Below are positions 47,053-59,514 of a stretch of DNA of 64,000 bases, piece after piece. Every line of letters begins with the position of its first letter. The first letter of the stretch is position 1. Source of the stretch: Micropterix aruncella (taxonomy: Eukaryota; Arthropoda; Insecta; Lepidoptera; Micropterigidae). Position numbers and translations under genes: made by a program. The stretch is taken from NCBI GenBank assembly GCA_944548615.1, contig OX155963.1, positions 17,884,075-17,948,074 on the forward strand, written 5' to 3'. The notes under the pieces are model-generated. The model searched no databases, was not told where the DNA came from, and saw only the letters and a program-made list of their open reading frames with translations.

Positions 47053-49437
47053 GTGAATAAAGAAAATTCTGCCATGATTTCTTACAAGGACGATCGTATA
47101 GTATCAATAGGTACTATGTCAGTAGTGTGTGAACATTGCTTGGCATTGAAATTCAAGGACGAATCGAAAGGCATGTGTTGCTTACAAGGAAAAGTCAAAT
47201 TAGAAGAAGTTCTCCCTCCACCTGAACCACTTCACTCTCTTCTTACGGGTGATCATCAGAAATCCAAGCAATTCATGCGCAATATACGCCGTTATAATAA
47301 CGCATTTCAAATGACCTCTTTTAAGAGTAAGCAAGTCGTTGAGCGTGGGTTCATGCCTACATTTAAAATTCAAGGGCAAGTGTACCACTTAGCTGGGAGC
47401 TTGCTACCACTTCGACCCGATGATCACAAATTTCTGCAAATATATTTTATTGCAGATCCAGATACACAAGCATCTACGCGGTGTACAAGTGTTGCACAGT
47501 CAATTGATAGAGATTTGATTAGATCTCTCCAAGATATGTTACATTCTCATAATTGCTACATACAGTCTTTCAAAACTGCGATTGAGAGTGTTCCAGCAGA
47601 TACTCCTGACTTTAATGTCGTAATCCATGCAAATAAAGTTCCTGTTGGAGAACACAGAGGACGATACAATGCGCCTTCCACGAGTGAAGTAGCAGTGGTG
47701 ATAGCTGGACAGCAATTTGACAAAAGAGATATTGTATTGCATAGTCGTGATGATAATTTGCAAAAAATTTCAGAGTTACACAGATCTCATGACAGCTTAC
47801 AATATCCTTTGATGCTATGTCGTGGAGAAAATGGTTATGCCATTAATATTTCTCAAGTTGACCCAATCGGTGGTACACCTCTGCGTAAAACAGTGTCATG
47901 TATGAACTACTATTGCTACCGTATAATGACAAGACGTAACAATTTCAATACTTTGCTTAGATATGGAATGTTAGCAAACCAATACTTGGTAGATCAATAT
48001 GCGAAAATTGAATCTGAGAGATTGGCCTACATCCGTAATAATCAAACTAAATTGAGAGCTGAAAATTACGTTCATCTTCAGGATGCTTTACAGGCGAATG
48101 AACACCGCAACGGCATTGGGCAGTTGGTTATACTACCTTCATCATTCACAGGTGGACCTCGATATTTACACGAAAAATCGCAAGACGCCATGACTTACGT
48201 AAGAAATTACGGCAAACCTGATTTATTTATAACTGCAACATGTAACCCAAATTGGCCGGAAATCAAAGAAAATATTAACACCAATTTAACTCCACAAGAC
48301 AGATACGATATAGTTAACAGAGTCTTCCATTTAAAAGTACAGAAACTCCTGCACCTCATTAACAAGTCTCATATATTCGGTCCGCCGCGCTGTCATATGT
48401 ACACAATAGAATGGCAGAAACGTGGCTTGCCACATGTACACCTGTTGGTGTGGTTAGTGAACAAAATTAGACCAAACCAAATTAACAGGGTTATTTCAGC
48501 TGAATTACCGGATAAAGATGAAGATCCTATCCTGTACGAAATCGTAAAGAAACATATGGTACACGGCCCTTGCGGGACTTTAAACCCGAATTCTCCATGT
48601 ATGCGAGATTCTAAATGCGGCAAAAAATTTCCGAAGTCGTTCCAAACTCAAACAAGTACTAGCGATGACGGATATCCCAAATATCGTCGACGATCGCCAG
48701 AACAGGGTGGGCAAAATGCTACCGTCCGAAACCATGATATTGATAACCGATGGATCGTTCCCTATAATCCGCTCCTTTTGAAAATTTTTGATGCCCACAT
48801 CAACGTAGAGTTGTGCAATTCAATAAAGTCAATTCAATATGTTACTAAGTACATTAATAAAGGCAGTGATCAAGCCACTTTCAGCATACAATCACCAAAT
48901 GAAGTGGAAAAATATCAGTCTGGACGTTACATCTGCAGCTCTGAAGCTGTATGGAGGATTTTATCATTCGAAGTGCACGACCGGGCTCCCACAATTGTCC
49001 ACCTTGCAGTTCATTTAGAAAATGGACAAAGAGTATATTTCACAGAGAACAATATACAAGAAGTTGTTAATAACCCGCGGGATACAACATTGACAGCATT
49101 CTTCAAGTCATGTGCTCAAGATGATTTCGCGAAAACACTGACGTATGACAGAGTTCCAGGTTACTATACATGGAACCAGAGTTCTAAAACTTTTCAACGG
49201 CGAAAACAAGGTACTGCGGTTGATGGTTTCCCCGGAGTAAAAAAAACGGATGCTCTTGGCAGAGTCTACGTGGTTCATCCCAACAACAGCGAATGCTTTT
49301 ATCTGAGAATGTTATTGCATATTGTAAAAGGCCCGACATCCTTTGCACACCTAAGAACTGTACAAGGTGTTGTTTACAATACTTATCAAGCAGCATGCAA
49401 ATGGAAGACGATTCTCACTATGAAAACACATTATTAG
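47053..49437 (+). CDS. Helitron Rep (HUH nuclease) open segment
   Basis: The longest undamaged piece of the broken Helitron gene, 794 codons, opening at a GTG with no true start visible; frame and homology extend upstream into the disrupted N-terminus. It carries the HxH metal site and the Y-x3-Y nuclease tyrosines. The last roughly 12 codons after the frameshift near 49395 are not part of the ancestral protein. Confidence 0.8.
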   Translation: MNKENSAMISYKDDRIVSIGTMSVVCEHCLALKFKDESKGMCCLQGKVKLEEVLPPPEPLHSLLTGDHQKSKQFMRNIRRYNNAFQMTSFKSKQVVERGFMPTFKIQGQVYHLAGSLLPLRPDDHKFLQIYFIADPDTQASTRCTSVAQSIDRDLIRSLQDMLHSHNCYIQSFKTAIESVPADTPDFNVVIHANKVPVGEHRGRYNAPSTSEVAVVIAGQQFDKRDIVLHSRDDNLQKISELHRSHDSLQYPLMLCRGENGYAINISQVDPIGGTPLRKTVSCMNYYCYRIMTRRNNFNTLLRYGMLANQYLVDQYAKIESERLAYIRNNQTKLRAENYVHLQDALQANEHRNGIGQLVILPSSFTGGPRYLHEKSQDAMTYVRNYGKPDLFITATCNPNWPEIKENINTNLTPQDRYDIVNRVFHLKVQKLLHLINKSHIFGPPRCHMYTIEWQKRGLPHVHLLVWLVNKIRPNQINRVISAELPDKDEDPILYEIVKKHMVHGPCGTLNPNSPCMRDSKCGKKFPKSFQTQTSTSDDGYPKYRRRSPEQGGQNATVRNHDIDNRWIVPYNPLLLKIFDAHINVELCNSIKSIQYVTKYINKGSDQATFSIQSPNEVEKYQSGRYICSSEAVWRILSFEVHDRAPTIVHLAVHLENGQRVYFTENNIQEVVNNPRDTTLTAFFKSCAQDDFAKTLTYDRVPGYYTWNQSSKTFQRRKQGTAVDGFPGVKKTDALGRVYVVHPNNSECFYLRMLLHIVKGPTSFAHLRTVQGVVYNTYQAACKWKTILTMKTHY

Positions 49438-51167
49438 AAGCAGCTGTTTGTAGTTCAGCTACATCATTAAGATATTTATTTGCCGCCATAGTAGTGTTTT
49501 GTCAAGTAACTGATTCTGTTAATCTATGGAATAAATTTCAAGAAAATATGGCCAGTGATATTCTGATTCGGCGACGGCGAGAGTTAAACTCAGATGATGT
49601 ACAATATGATCAAAACATATTTGACGAAGCATTATTGGAATTGAACAAAGTAGTGCAATTACTTTCGGGTAAATCGATCAAGGATTTTGGGCTGCCGATG
49701 CCAGCTAATACTACTAACTCAGATTTAACTAACAGTGCCGAATACACAAGAGAAACATCATACGATCAAACGAGACTTTTACAAAATATAGCTCAAGATG
49801 AGCCACGATTAAACATCGATCAGAAAAAAGTATTCACTGCATTACTATCAACAATTGATAACAATGAAGGGAAATTGTTTTTCCTTGATGCCCCAGGAGG
49901 TACAGGAAAAACATTTTTAATCAATCTGCTTTTAAAAAAAGTGAGATCTATCGGAAAAATTGCGTTAGCTGTTGCGTCATCCGGCATTGCCGCTACGCTT
50001 TTGGAAGGAGGCCGAACCGCACACTCCACATTCAAGCTCCCGCTGATTATCGCCACCGATGATAATAACAGCGTCTGTAGTGTTTCTAAACAGAGCAATA
50101 CAGGAAAATTGATGCGTGACTGCTCATTAATAGTCTGGGACGAAGCTACCATGTCAAACAAGACGTCTGTGAAAGCACTGGATAGGACAATGCGCGATTT
50201 GCGCAACAAAAATTCACCTATGGGTGGATGTACAATTCTGTTCTCAGGAGATTTCCGTCAAATCCTACCAGTTGTGACTCGAGGAACACGTGCTGACGAA
50301 ATAAATGCTTGCCTAAAAAGATCCAACCTTTGGCCACATGTCAATAAATTAAAGCTTAAAACTAATATGAGGGTTTCGTCATCTTCACGTGAGAACAGGC
50401 TATTTCCAGAGATGCTGCTAAAAGTTGTCAATGGAGAGTTAACACAAAGTGAGGGAAGGATTGACCTAGAAAACCTTTGCGTTTTGATAGACAACATCCA
50501 AGAGTTAGTCAACAATGTCTATCCTGACATTGATAACATAAGTTATAAGACAATATCTTGGTTTAAAGAAAGAGCGATTCTGTCACCAACTAACGAACAA
50601 GTAGATAAAGTAAATAACTTGATTCTTTCAAAGATTGATGCGCCGACGAAAATATACTACTCGGTCGATACTGTTCTCGATTTGGAAGAAGCTGTTCATT
50701 TTCCTACAGAATTTCTAAACTCTTTGAACCCGTCTGGACTCCCTCCTCACAAAATGGTGTTGAAAGTAGGTTGTCCTGTTATTTTATTAAGAAACCTGAA
50801 TCCACCTAAACTTTGCAATGGCACGCGTTTGCTGGTAAAATCATTGAAAACTTTCATAATAGAGTGCATAATACTCACAGGATGTGGTACCGGAGAAGAT
50901 GTATTGATTCCCCGAATCCCTCTGATACCATCGGATTTACCCTTCCAATTTAAACGTTTACAGTTTCCGGTAAAGACATCTTTTGCAATGACCATTAATA
51001 AATCGCAGGGTCAAACCTTCAACGTTGCAGGCTTAGATTTGAGCGTTGACTGTTTTTCACATGGACAACTGTATGTCGCTCTTTCAAGAGTGACCTCCAG
51101 AGAAAACATGTTTGTATTGTCTAATGACAAGAAAGCTGTGAACGTTGTTTATAAAGACATTCTGTAA
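49293..51167 (+). CDS. Helitron Pif1-like helicase open segment
   Basis: 624 codons; the real helicase part starts around residue 35 (MEDDSHYENTLLEAA), where it continues the upstream frame. All SF1 helicase motifs I can recognise are intact, so only the frameshift separates it from the nuclease. The first 35 codons overlap the upstream frame and are probably not coding. Confidence 0.8.
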   Translation: MLLSENVIAYCKRPDILCTPKNCTRCCLQYLSSSMQMEDDSHYENTLLEAAVCSSATSLRYLFAAIVVFCQVTDSVNLWNKFQENMASDILIRRRRELNSDDVQYDQNIFDEALLELNKVVQLLSGKSIKDFGLPMPANTTNSDLTNSAEYTRETSYDQTRLLQNIAQDEPRLNIDQKKVFTALLSTIDNNEGKLFFLDAPGGTGKTFLINLLLKKVRSIGKIALAVASSGIAATLLEGGRTAHSTFKLPLIIATDDNNSVCSVSKQSNTGKLMRDCSLIVWDEATMSNKTSVKALDRTMRDLRNKNSPMGGCTILFSGDFRQILPVVTRGTRADEINACLKRSNLWPHVNKLKLKTNMRVSSSSRENRLFPEMLLKVVNGELTQSEGRIDLENLCVLIDNIQELVNNVYPDIDNISYKTISWFKERAILSPTNEQVDKVNNLILSKIDAPTKIYYSVDTVLDLEEAVHFPTEFLNSLNPSGLPPHKMVLKVGCPVILLRNLNPPKLCNGTRLLVKSLKTFIIECIILTGCGTGEDVLIPRIPLIPSDLPFQFKRLQFPVKTSFAMTINKSQGQTFNVAGLDLSVDCFSHGQLYVALSRVTSRENMFVLSNDKKAVNVVYKDIL

Positions 51168-51497
51168 TATGTTGTAAAAATAAAATAAATAGTTAAAAAT
51201 GTAAAAAGTAAATAAGTAAAAATGTAGTGTATGAATTTAGATATTCTAAAGATAGCAGGAAATCTTCATGGTATAGGGAAAGGGGGATTGTTTTACTCCA
51301 AATTTAACGCGTGCGGGCCACGGGCAGTAATGAATAAATCAAAACTACTGGATCGATTTTAATCACATAGGCTATATATTTTATACCCGTGCGAAGCCAG
51401 AGCGGGCCGCTATGTTTTTATATACAACGTTCACAGTTTTTCTGTACTGTATTTAGTGTCAGCATTGCACCCGTGCGAAGCCGGGGCGGGTCGCTAG

Positions 51498-52239
51498 TTA
51501 TAAATAAAACAAAACGTATCTACCGCTTGAAGTCTGTAACACCCATCGATATATTTATCGATGGTAGCACCCGACGTTTGAGTCGCTTTGTTTGTTACAT
51601 TGTACCTATACATTTCCGTATTTTGTTGTCGCTTTGCCGCTAGTTATTTGCATCAATGTACTTTTATGTTCGTTGCCTATTTTCCACGACTGCCCAACAA
51701 AAAAAGGGTAATATGCTCAGGGTTTATCTAAGTATGTATGTTTTCCGTTTCTTTATTACACCATAACCTCTGAACGCTCGATCCGATTTAGAAGTATGTG
51801 TTAAAATCGCTATGTCATCTCGAGTGTTTATTTGTTTATTCTTAACTATAAAATTAATGTTGTTTTGTATATTCTGTTATCTTGGCGTTTGTTTTATTTT
51901 GTTTGTTGTTGTTTTAGATGTAATTTGTTTGTAATTTTGTTTTGTATGTCGATTCTGGTGTGGATTGTCCTTGAAAAACTTTAGGATTATTCATTGCATA
52001 TTTTTTATTGATTATTTAAAAAACTTATTAATTATTATTTTTAAAAAAGTATTTAGTATTGCTGATATTTTTTGTGATTTGAATCTGTTTATTGTTTGTA
52101 ATTGAACCGAAGGTACCTTGCGTTTATATAAAAATATACATGTAAGTACATGACAATGTAATGAAGTTGTGAATAACTTCACGCCAGTGTAAAGTGACGT
52201 ATTTCTCAGTCTATAACTCTTTGGTATTAAAAAAACTAT
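51498..52239. other. Intergenic AT-rich DNA
   Basis: Holds a piece of R2 (51690-51830) and otherwise nothing I recognise. Confidence 0.4.
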
Positions 52240-52640
52240 TAATATGACTATGCTAGGAAATAAACAATTTTATAGTAAAAAGTAAGTATGTTAAAAAGTA
52301 ACTATATTATTAATAATTTTTATTACGGTATTTTCTGAAATATTTGTGGTTTATATTTTTATCCTTATAGATAAGTACATTAATATTTCCGGGATGTATT
52401 CAATCAGACCTTTCATTTGACACTAAACATGATATATTTATGTTAATTTATTGATATCTGGATATTTGGACATTTAGACATCTACTTACTTGATGTTTGG
52501 ACAGTTAAGGTACTATGACATTCGGAATGACATGAAGATTCTAACAATACCACACACTTGTAAATCAGTTTAGACGTTATGGTGGAATAAAGAAGCGAAA
52601 AACATACATAGATGAACCTTAAACACATTACACTTCTTTT
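52240..52640 (+). repeat. R2 dispersed repeat, copy 2
   Basis: Most similar to copy 1 over its whole length (CATTCGGAATGACATGAAGA; 'ctaacaataccacacacttg'). It is directly followed by an R3 repeat. Confidence 0.7.
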
Positions 52641-52647
52641 TAACGCC

Positions 52648-53066
52648 CTTTTATTAGGTCGACCTGTATGTAACTAACTATGTAATGGAAACTAAGGTAA
52701 CTAATTTAACCATATTCCAAGGATCGTAGCGTCATGAAAATTGGCAGCTGTATGTAGTTCTGATGACAATACAATAACATGGTACCTACTGTCGAACTGA
52801 TCTGATGATGGAGTCGGAAGATATGAACTGGAACTTCATGATGGAACATCGTATCATAGCTGTGTTTGGACTTGTTAGAAAAGTCTTGGAATGAACTTTT
52901 ACTACGATTAGGCTTAAAGGTCTGATGATGAAGCCGGAAGATAGGCACTGGCATTCCATGATAAAATATCGTATCATAGCCGTGTTTGGACTGGCTTTTT
53001 TAAGTGCATTTATAAAAGCGTGTTTTTAGTGTTTTTTTTAAACTAAGTATTAATTTATTTTTTGGC
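52648..53066 (+). repeat. R3 repeat, copy 1
   Basis: About 420 bp beginning TTTTATTAGGTCGACCTGTA. It contains two diverged sub-repeats (TGATGATGGAGTCGGAAGAT and TGATGATGAAGCCGGAAGAT) of about 120 bp and is found again at 56656. Confidence 0.8.
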
Positions 53067-53571
53067 AGTGTTGTGCAAAACTACCATTTTGCTAGCGCTA
53101 TTGCAAAATTTTGAATGTGTGCGCGGAAATTCAACTGCGTATCAAACATTTTTATTGTAGGTTTGTCGAAATATTGGAAATCTGTCACTATGTACGGGGA
53201 AGCAAAAATATCGCACTCAATCGAGCACTACTCGCATTACATCGAAGCCCCTTTTTGGAAGGACATAGCGAACTTTTCGCCGACAATAACTTATTGCGGA
53301 TACCATGAAGTGTGACAAATTTTGACATTCTCCTCCGTGCATTATCTGGCGGGGAATTGTGATACTTTCTCGTTGCGGTGCTTTTCTCTTCGAAAAGGGC
53401 GCCCGAACTACCTGGCAATGGTTTTGATTTATTTGGTCAGGTAGTCAAGCCAATGAATTTTGGGCTTATTGATATTAACTAGAGGTTCATAGATGGATTT
53501 TCAACTAACGATTACTATACCACTCATTAACTCCTTCACCATTTTAATAGAAGTATGTATAACTAGGGTTT

Positions 53572-54001
53572 TCCACTACAACGGGCGAGCCCGTCACCTC
53601 AGGAAGTTTTAACGATTAGTCCTTCTATCTCCCTGGAGTGAGCGCAGAAGACTTGGACAGAACAGTCCACCGTCAAGCTCCGCCACAAACCAATAAGAGT
53701 CCAACGCCTTAACCGCGAGATAGCCAGGAGTGTTACCCAGCGGGCTTACACTCACGCCCTTACTTCCAATTGCGACCAGATTACTCCAGTCTCTCGATTG
53801 GTTATGAGTTCGAGGTCGCTTGCGCGGTCCTATCTATCGCGAATCTATCGCGGACCACGGCATACTTTGCCGGCATACACGTTCAACCAGGATCGAGTAG
53901 CCGATGGTCGATTCAAGAGCAGTCGCCGTAAGGTCCGCAACCACCCCCGCTCTATAGGAAACAGTACAGCTTCCAGACTCTTCCGACTGATAGTCAGAGT
54001 G
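53572..54001 (+). mobile_element. R1 retroposon, copy f (left part; rest at 56139-56290)
   Basis: The copy is split. It stops at TAGTCAGAGTG (53991-54001) and resumes after the same 11 bp (56128-56138), because copy g is inserted in it. Confidence 0.75.
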
Positions 54002-54404
54002 GGGAGCTAACGGGCCCATGATGAGGTGGCCACGATGACCCATGTGTTCAGGGTCGGTCACACTCACGGGTCAACACTCATCCGACGGCCTCCACGCACG
54101 GGGTGCGAACCTGGGTAGGACACTGGGTCAACCAGTCTCCCCTGGGAATCAAACCTCTGGCGCTCCTGGACGGTCTGCGCACCGAGCGGCGCAAGCTAAT
54201 CGATTGTGCTCTCCGACTAACAGTCGGGGGAGTCTGGGAACTGTATTATTGCCTATAGAGCGGGGGTGGTTGCCTACCTTACGGCGACTGCTCTTTAATT
54301 GACCATTGGCCATCCGATCCCGGGTCAGAGCCGGCAAAGGCCGCCTTGGTCCGCGATAGATTCGGTTTACTCCGTTTCACCGCTTCGTAAGGGTGAAAAA
54401 GTGG

Positions 54405-54812
<408 letters not shown>

Positions 54813-54855
54813 ATATTTTAAGTGTGTAATTTTTTTTTTTTTTTTTTTTTTTTTT

Positions 54856-55484
54856 AATTATTTTCAATAATATATAAAATTAGATTCATGAAAAGTTACT
54901 TATCTGGGGTCCTGGTGGACCAGAAACATTTAAACGATAGTTAATGTCCTCTTTAAATACTTAGGGCAGCGGCACCTGTTTCCGCAATTGATAACCTATG
55001 ATGTTCTTAGTTATTGTAGCCGAATTACTGTATGCCCTTGGATGTAATACGTATAGGAGGATGGTTTCTGTAACAGAAATGGATGTTAGTAACTTATTTT
55101 AGAAGAAATTATATGATTGAGAATATTTCGACACTAGTCGTATTCATCTCTATGACATTTCTATTCATCTCTATGACAGAAATGTCATAGAGATGAATAC
55201 GACTAGTGTCGAAATATTCTCAATCATATAATTTCTTCTAAAATAAGTTACTAACATCCATTTCTGTTACAGAAACCATCCTCCTATACGTATTACATCC
55301 AAGGGCATACAGTAATTCGGCTACAATAACTAAGAACATCATAGGTTATCAATTGCGGAAACAGGTGCCGCTGCCCTAAGTATTTAAAGAGGACATTAAC
55401 TATCGTTTAAATGTTTCTGGTCCACCAGGACCCCAGATAAGTAACTTTTCATGAATCTAATTTTATATATTATTGAAAATAATT
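54856..55484. repeat. Long palindrome 2 (arms 307 bp, loop 15)
   Basis: Arms 54856-55162 and 55178-55484 are identical by eye. The 15-base loop ATTCATCTCTATGAC is itself a copy of a stretch in the arms. No coding frame is recognised. Confidence 0.95.
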
Positions 55485-55487
55485 TAA

Positions 55488-55856
<369 letters not shown>

Positions 55857-56138
55857 GGACCGCGCAAGCGACCTCGAACTCGGAACCAATCGAGAGACCG
55901 GAGAAATCTGGTCACAATTGGTAGTTAGGGCGCGCGTGCCGCCCGCCAGGTAACATACCTGGCTACTCGCGGTAAGGCGTTGGTCTCTAACGGGTTGTGG
56001 CGTGGCTAGACGTCGGATTTGTTATGTCCAAAGTCTTCTACGCTCACTGCACGGTCGATAGAACGATGAATCGTTAAAACGTCCTGCGGTGACGGGTTCG
56101 CCCGTTGTGGTTGACATCTCAATATGTTAGTCAGAGTG

Positions 56139-56290
56139 CGCAATCGATTGGCTTATCCTCACGGTGCGCAGACCGTCCAGGAGCACCAGAAGGTTGATTC
56201 ATAGGGGAAACTAACCCTAAGGCTCTGGCCTCTCCTACCCAGGCTCGCACTTCATGCGTGGAGGCCGTCGGATGGATGTTGACTGGGACC
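56139..56290 (+). mobile_element. R1 retroposon, copy f (right part)
   Basis: Continues copy f with CGCAATCGATTGGCTTATCC and ends at GATGGATGTTGAC, truncated relative to copy e. Confidence 0.7.
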
Positions 56291-56655
56291 TATTATATAT
56301 TGTTGATGTTTTAACCCGTCGGACGCCGACAGTCGTCCGACAGATCCGCGCGTAACCGTTTCGGCCGCCCCCCATATATTAAATATAAATATATAATATA
56401 CATGACTAACAAGATTAATTACTAGGTAACAAGGGGGAATTTATGAAAATAAAATATTGTAGTATTCACAAAATCGACCAAAAAGTTTTGGAGCAGTTTT
56501 TTGAGGGTGAAGGCTGGCTTCCGAGCGGTTAATGTCACCCAACTACATTCACCACGCTGATTCCAAAACTGCAATAATCTTATTCCGTCTCGGTAAATAA
56601 GCGATATATACTACCAGGCATTTGAAAAAATCTACCTACAATTCCGTAGGTTTTT

Positions 56656-57064
56656 AACACGCTTTTATTAGGTCGACCTGTATGTGACTATGTAATGGAA
56701 TCTAAGGTAACTAATTTAACCATCTTCCAAGGATCGTAGCGTCATGAAAATTGGCAGTTGTATGTAGTTCTGATGACAATACAATAATATAGTACTGTCG
56801 AACTGATCTGATGATGGAGTCGGAAGATATGAACTGGAACTTCTTAATGGAACATCGTATTATAGCTGTGTTTAGATTTGTTAGAAAAGTCTTGGAATGA
56901 ACTTTGACCACGATTAGGTTTCAAGGTCTGATGATGAAGCCGGAAGATAGGCTCTGGCATTCCATTATGGAATATCGTATCATAGCCGTGTGTATGTGAA
57001 TATCGTATCATAGCCCAAAAGCTTGTTTTTAGTGTTTTTTTTAAACTGGTAATTTATTATTTGG
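56656..57064 (+). repeat. R3 repeat, copy 2
   Basis: Collinear with 52648-53066 at about 92-95% by eye, including both sub-repeats. It is inserted in an older repeat that resumes after it. Confidence 0.8.
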
Positions 57065-58324
57065 TTAAAAAAACATTTCATAAACACCTAAGTATATGGC
57101 GGTGGGTTAACATAAACACCTATCGAATCGAATAGAATATGTTTCCACACTTGGTAGGTATGTATGTACATTTGAAAATGTTATGTCTCGAAATATTGCG
57201 TGTCTGAGGCTTTTTTCTATCAGATTTAGCTTTAAAATGATCAAATCTAGTAAAGTTTTTTTGTTAGTTACCTCAATGGCAGGTACGGGACCGGTCATCA
57301 GTTTGTATGACGGCGACTATACATATATTCCGGATTTTTGACTAGTGATCACTATACCACCACACTCCCACTTCGAAGTCATGAGATTTGAATAACTGAA
57401 TCTACTCCTCAAATAAATCGCTTGATGCAGAAAGGCAACTTTTGTCTCTTTTGTTGAAATGTATTTTCCTTAATTACTCGTATTTCCATATTTTACAAAT
57501 GACTGCAAAACAAGGTCGTTTTTGTATCACTATCTCAGTTTTTTTTTAATTTGCCGCATTTTACCCTTTACCGCAAAAAAGTCTATCGAATTGCTCAGGG
57601 GAATGGACATCAACTGTTGCAGCCTTCACAAAAAACAACGACAATAAGAAGATGTATAGATCCAAACTTACATCCACTCGTAATTTTGACAGCAACCAAA
57701 ATGATCTTTATAACGGTAAATAGCACGGGTTAACATTGTAGACAATTTTAAAAATATTCAGTTTAATCGAAGCCACTTGCAAAACAAAGTGATTAGTAAT
57801 CTTTCCAAATCGAAGTGAACTAGCAAACCTAATTGGAATTTACAGGAATTATTATTTGTAAATTCGTGTCATTATCCTAACGTGAGGTTATGAAAGTATT
57901 TCCTATACACAGTATGTTTCGTTTAGCGATGCCGAAATAAAAAGAAATAAACAGGTAAAATTAATAAATTGAAACTGATACTGGTCCGTTTTCCGATTCT
58001 GACGACACTCCTGTCTTAGAGGGTCTAAAATATACATAAAGAACCATTGCTGGCTTCTGGTTTCGTCTAGCCGGTTCTGTTAGGAACCGTATCTAGACAA
58101 AGGAACCATATAGTCTACCAATGACAACAGCGGCTGCGATATAGGAACTTCGTCGAAACGTCCGGTGCTACATATTTCACGCGGTAATTTCGCTTTTATT
58201 CCTAAAAGCGAAATTCCTAAAAGCTTTATGTCAAACAATGTCCTATTTATAATGCCGCGATAGTCTTCGATTTCGTATTACATATAGACAAAACCAGAAA
58301 CCAGCAATGTTTCTTTATTTCACG

Positions 58325-58690
58325 ACTGCCCAACAATAAAGGAGTGTAATATGTTCAGGGTTTATCTATATATTTTTTCCGTTTCTTTATTCCACTATAA
58401 CTTTTAAACGCTTGAACCGATTTAGAAGTTTGTGGCATGTTTAGAATCGTTATGTCATCCTGAGTGTCATATAGTACCTGTCCAAATTTAAAGTAAATAG
58501 TTTTCTAAAGGTCCAAATGTCCAAATGCCAATAAATAATATAAATATATCGTGTTTACCTAGTGTCAAATTAAAAGTCTATTACGTTCTGGAAATATAAA
58601 TCTATCTACGAGTAAATGGATAAATACCTATAGACCACAAATATTTCATTTTAAAAAACGTAATATTAAAACGTTCACTTTCTGTAACGA
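58325..58690 (-). repeat. R2 dispersed repeat, copy 3
   Basis: Inverted copy starting ACGACTGCCCAACAATAAAG. It lies inside the loop of the 57.7-59.5 kb inverted repeat. A short sister piece is at 51690-51830. Confidence 0.65.
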
Positions 58691-58703
58691 CAAGCGTGTT
58701 TAT

Positions 58704-59098
58704 CAGGGCCGGATTTGAGGGAAGGCATCCGGGGCTACAGCCCTGGGGCCTCCACAAATGAAGGCCCCCCACAATTGACTTCGAAAAAAAAAATCTTTCA
58801 AATACCGACGAGTAAACTAGTAAACACTAGTAAACAACTTTTCCTTTGATATTTTTTTTCGCTGTTTTACCTTTAGCTATAGTAGGTACTTTGTGCAAAC
58901 ATGATCATATTGTTCTTAAATATTACAAAAAACGATTCATCTATAGGTATTTTGTTCACTATAGTCAGAAAAAATGGAAGGTTAAGATTTGTTTCATCCG
59001 TTATCTTTCTTGCTCAACAGGGGGCCTCCACTTGGGGCAACAAGGGGGCCTCCACTGCTTTGTTGCCCCAAGGCCTCCAGACCTCTAAATTAAGCCCT
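58704..59098. mobile_element. hAT-like MITE (CAGGGCCGGATTT)
   Basis: 395 bp starting CAGGGCCGGATTTGAGG and ending with the complement of AGGGCTTAATTTAGAGG. A perfect 8-bp duplication GTGTTTAT lies at 58696-58703 and 59099-59106. It lies in the loop of a large diverged inverted repeat. Confidence 0.82.
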
Positions 59099-59487
59099 GT
59101 GTTTATTATTCTTCTTGTAATATTTACTCGTGTATATTTTAGAACCATCTAAGTTAGGCGTTTCAGAATCGAAATACGGACCAATATCGATTTCAAATGC
59201 TATTTGCACTTCTTTCTTTGTATTTCGGCATCGCCAAAGCAAATATGCCGTATACACTGCCTGTGAAACACTTTCCTAAACGTACATTAGGATAATGACA
59301 AGACGTTTCAAATAATAATTCCTGTACATTCCAATTAGGTTTGCTCCATCAGTTCGATTAGAAAACACTTCGTTTAACAAGTCGCTTTGATTAAATTGAG
59401 TATATTTAAAACAGTTGTCAACAATTTTAAACGTGCTAATTACCGTTATAAACAGTACCTTGGTTGCTGTCCATAGTATATGGAAGT

Positions 59488-59514
59488 TTATTTATTTATT
59501 TATTTATTTATTTA
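59488..59514 (+). repeat. (TTTA)n microsatellite
   Basis: Seven near-perfect TTTA units. Confidence 0.9.

Larger units (their letters stand above)
46670..51167 (+). pseudogene. Helitron Rep/Pif1-helicase gene, broken
   Basis: The rolling-circle transposase-helicase of the Helitron. The N-terminal Arg/Glu/Ser repeat region opens at the ATG 46670 (MSGRRRRSNISRST) but has a TAA at 46817-46819 where the sister repeat has GAA, and it changes frame around 46990. The main frame 47053-49437 holds the Helitron-like N domain and HUH nuclease: PHVHLLVW with His461/His463 (numbered from 47053) and the two tyrosines of YVTKYINK (596, 600). A second frameshift near 49395 leads into 49293-51167, the Pif1-type helicase: Walker A PGGTGKT (201-207 from 49293), Walker B VWDEAT (283-284), GDFRQILPV, and the C-terminal TINKSQGQTF and YVALSRV. 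The intact protein would be near 1500 residues. Three lesions mean no full protein without recoding. Confidence 0.9.
45395..51497 (+). mobile_element. Full-length Helitron (autonomous-type, inactivated gene)
   Basis: The 6103-bp element starts TC (TCACTACATAGTATAAAAC) after an A and ends CTAG (51494-51497) before a T: the A^T target of Helitrons, without target duplication. The end is preceded by a hairpin with ACCCG/CGGGT arms, and the start matches common arthropod Helitron 5' ends. It carries the Rep-helicase gene. A near-copy of the 3' end with one base changed (CTAT) lies at 51385-51413. A short Helitron of another family ends 26 bp upstream (45368). Confidence 0.9.
57690..59470. repeat. 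Diverged long inverted repeat, arms ~310 bp
   Basis: 57690-58005 is the inverted counterpart of 59155-59470 (for example GATACTGGTCCGTTTTCCGA against CGATATTGGTCCGTATTTCG; AACCTAATTGGAATTTACAGG against its complement). The loop holds a hAT-like MITE and an R2 copy. It could be an old foldback transposon. Confidence 0.7.

Noticed and set aside
53111..53315. Two overlapping ~65-codon frames, and the - strand frame across them
   Set aside because: No family resemblance and no splice context; possibly decayed repeat DNA.
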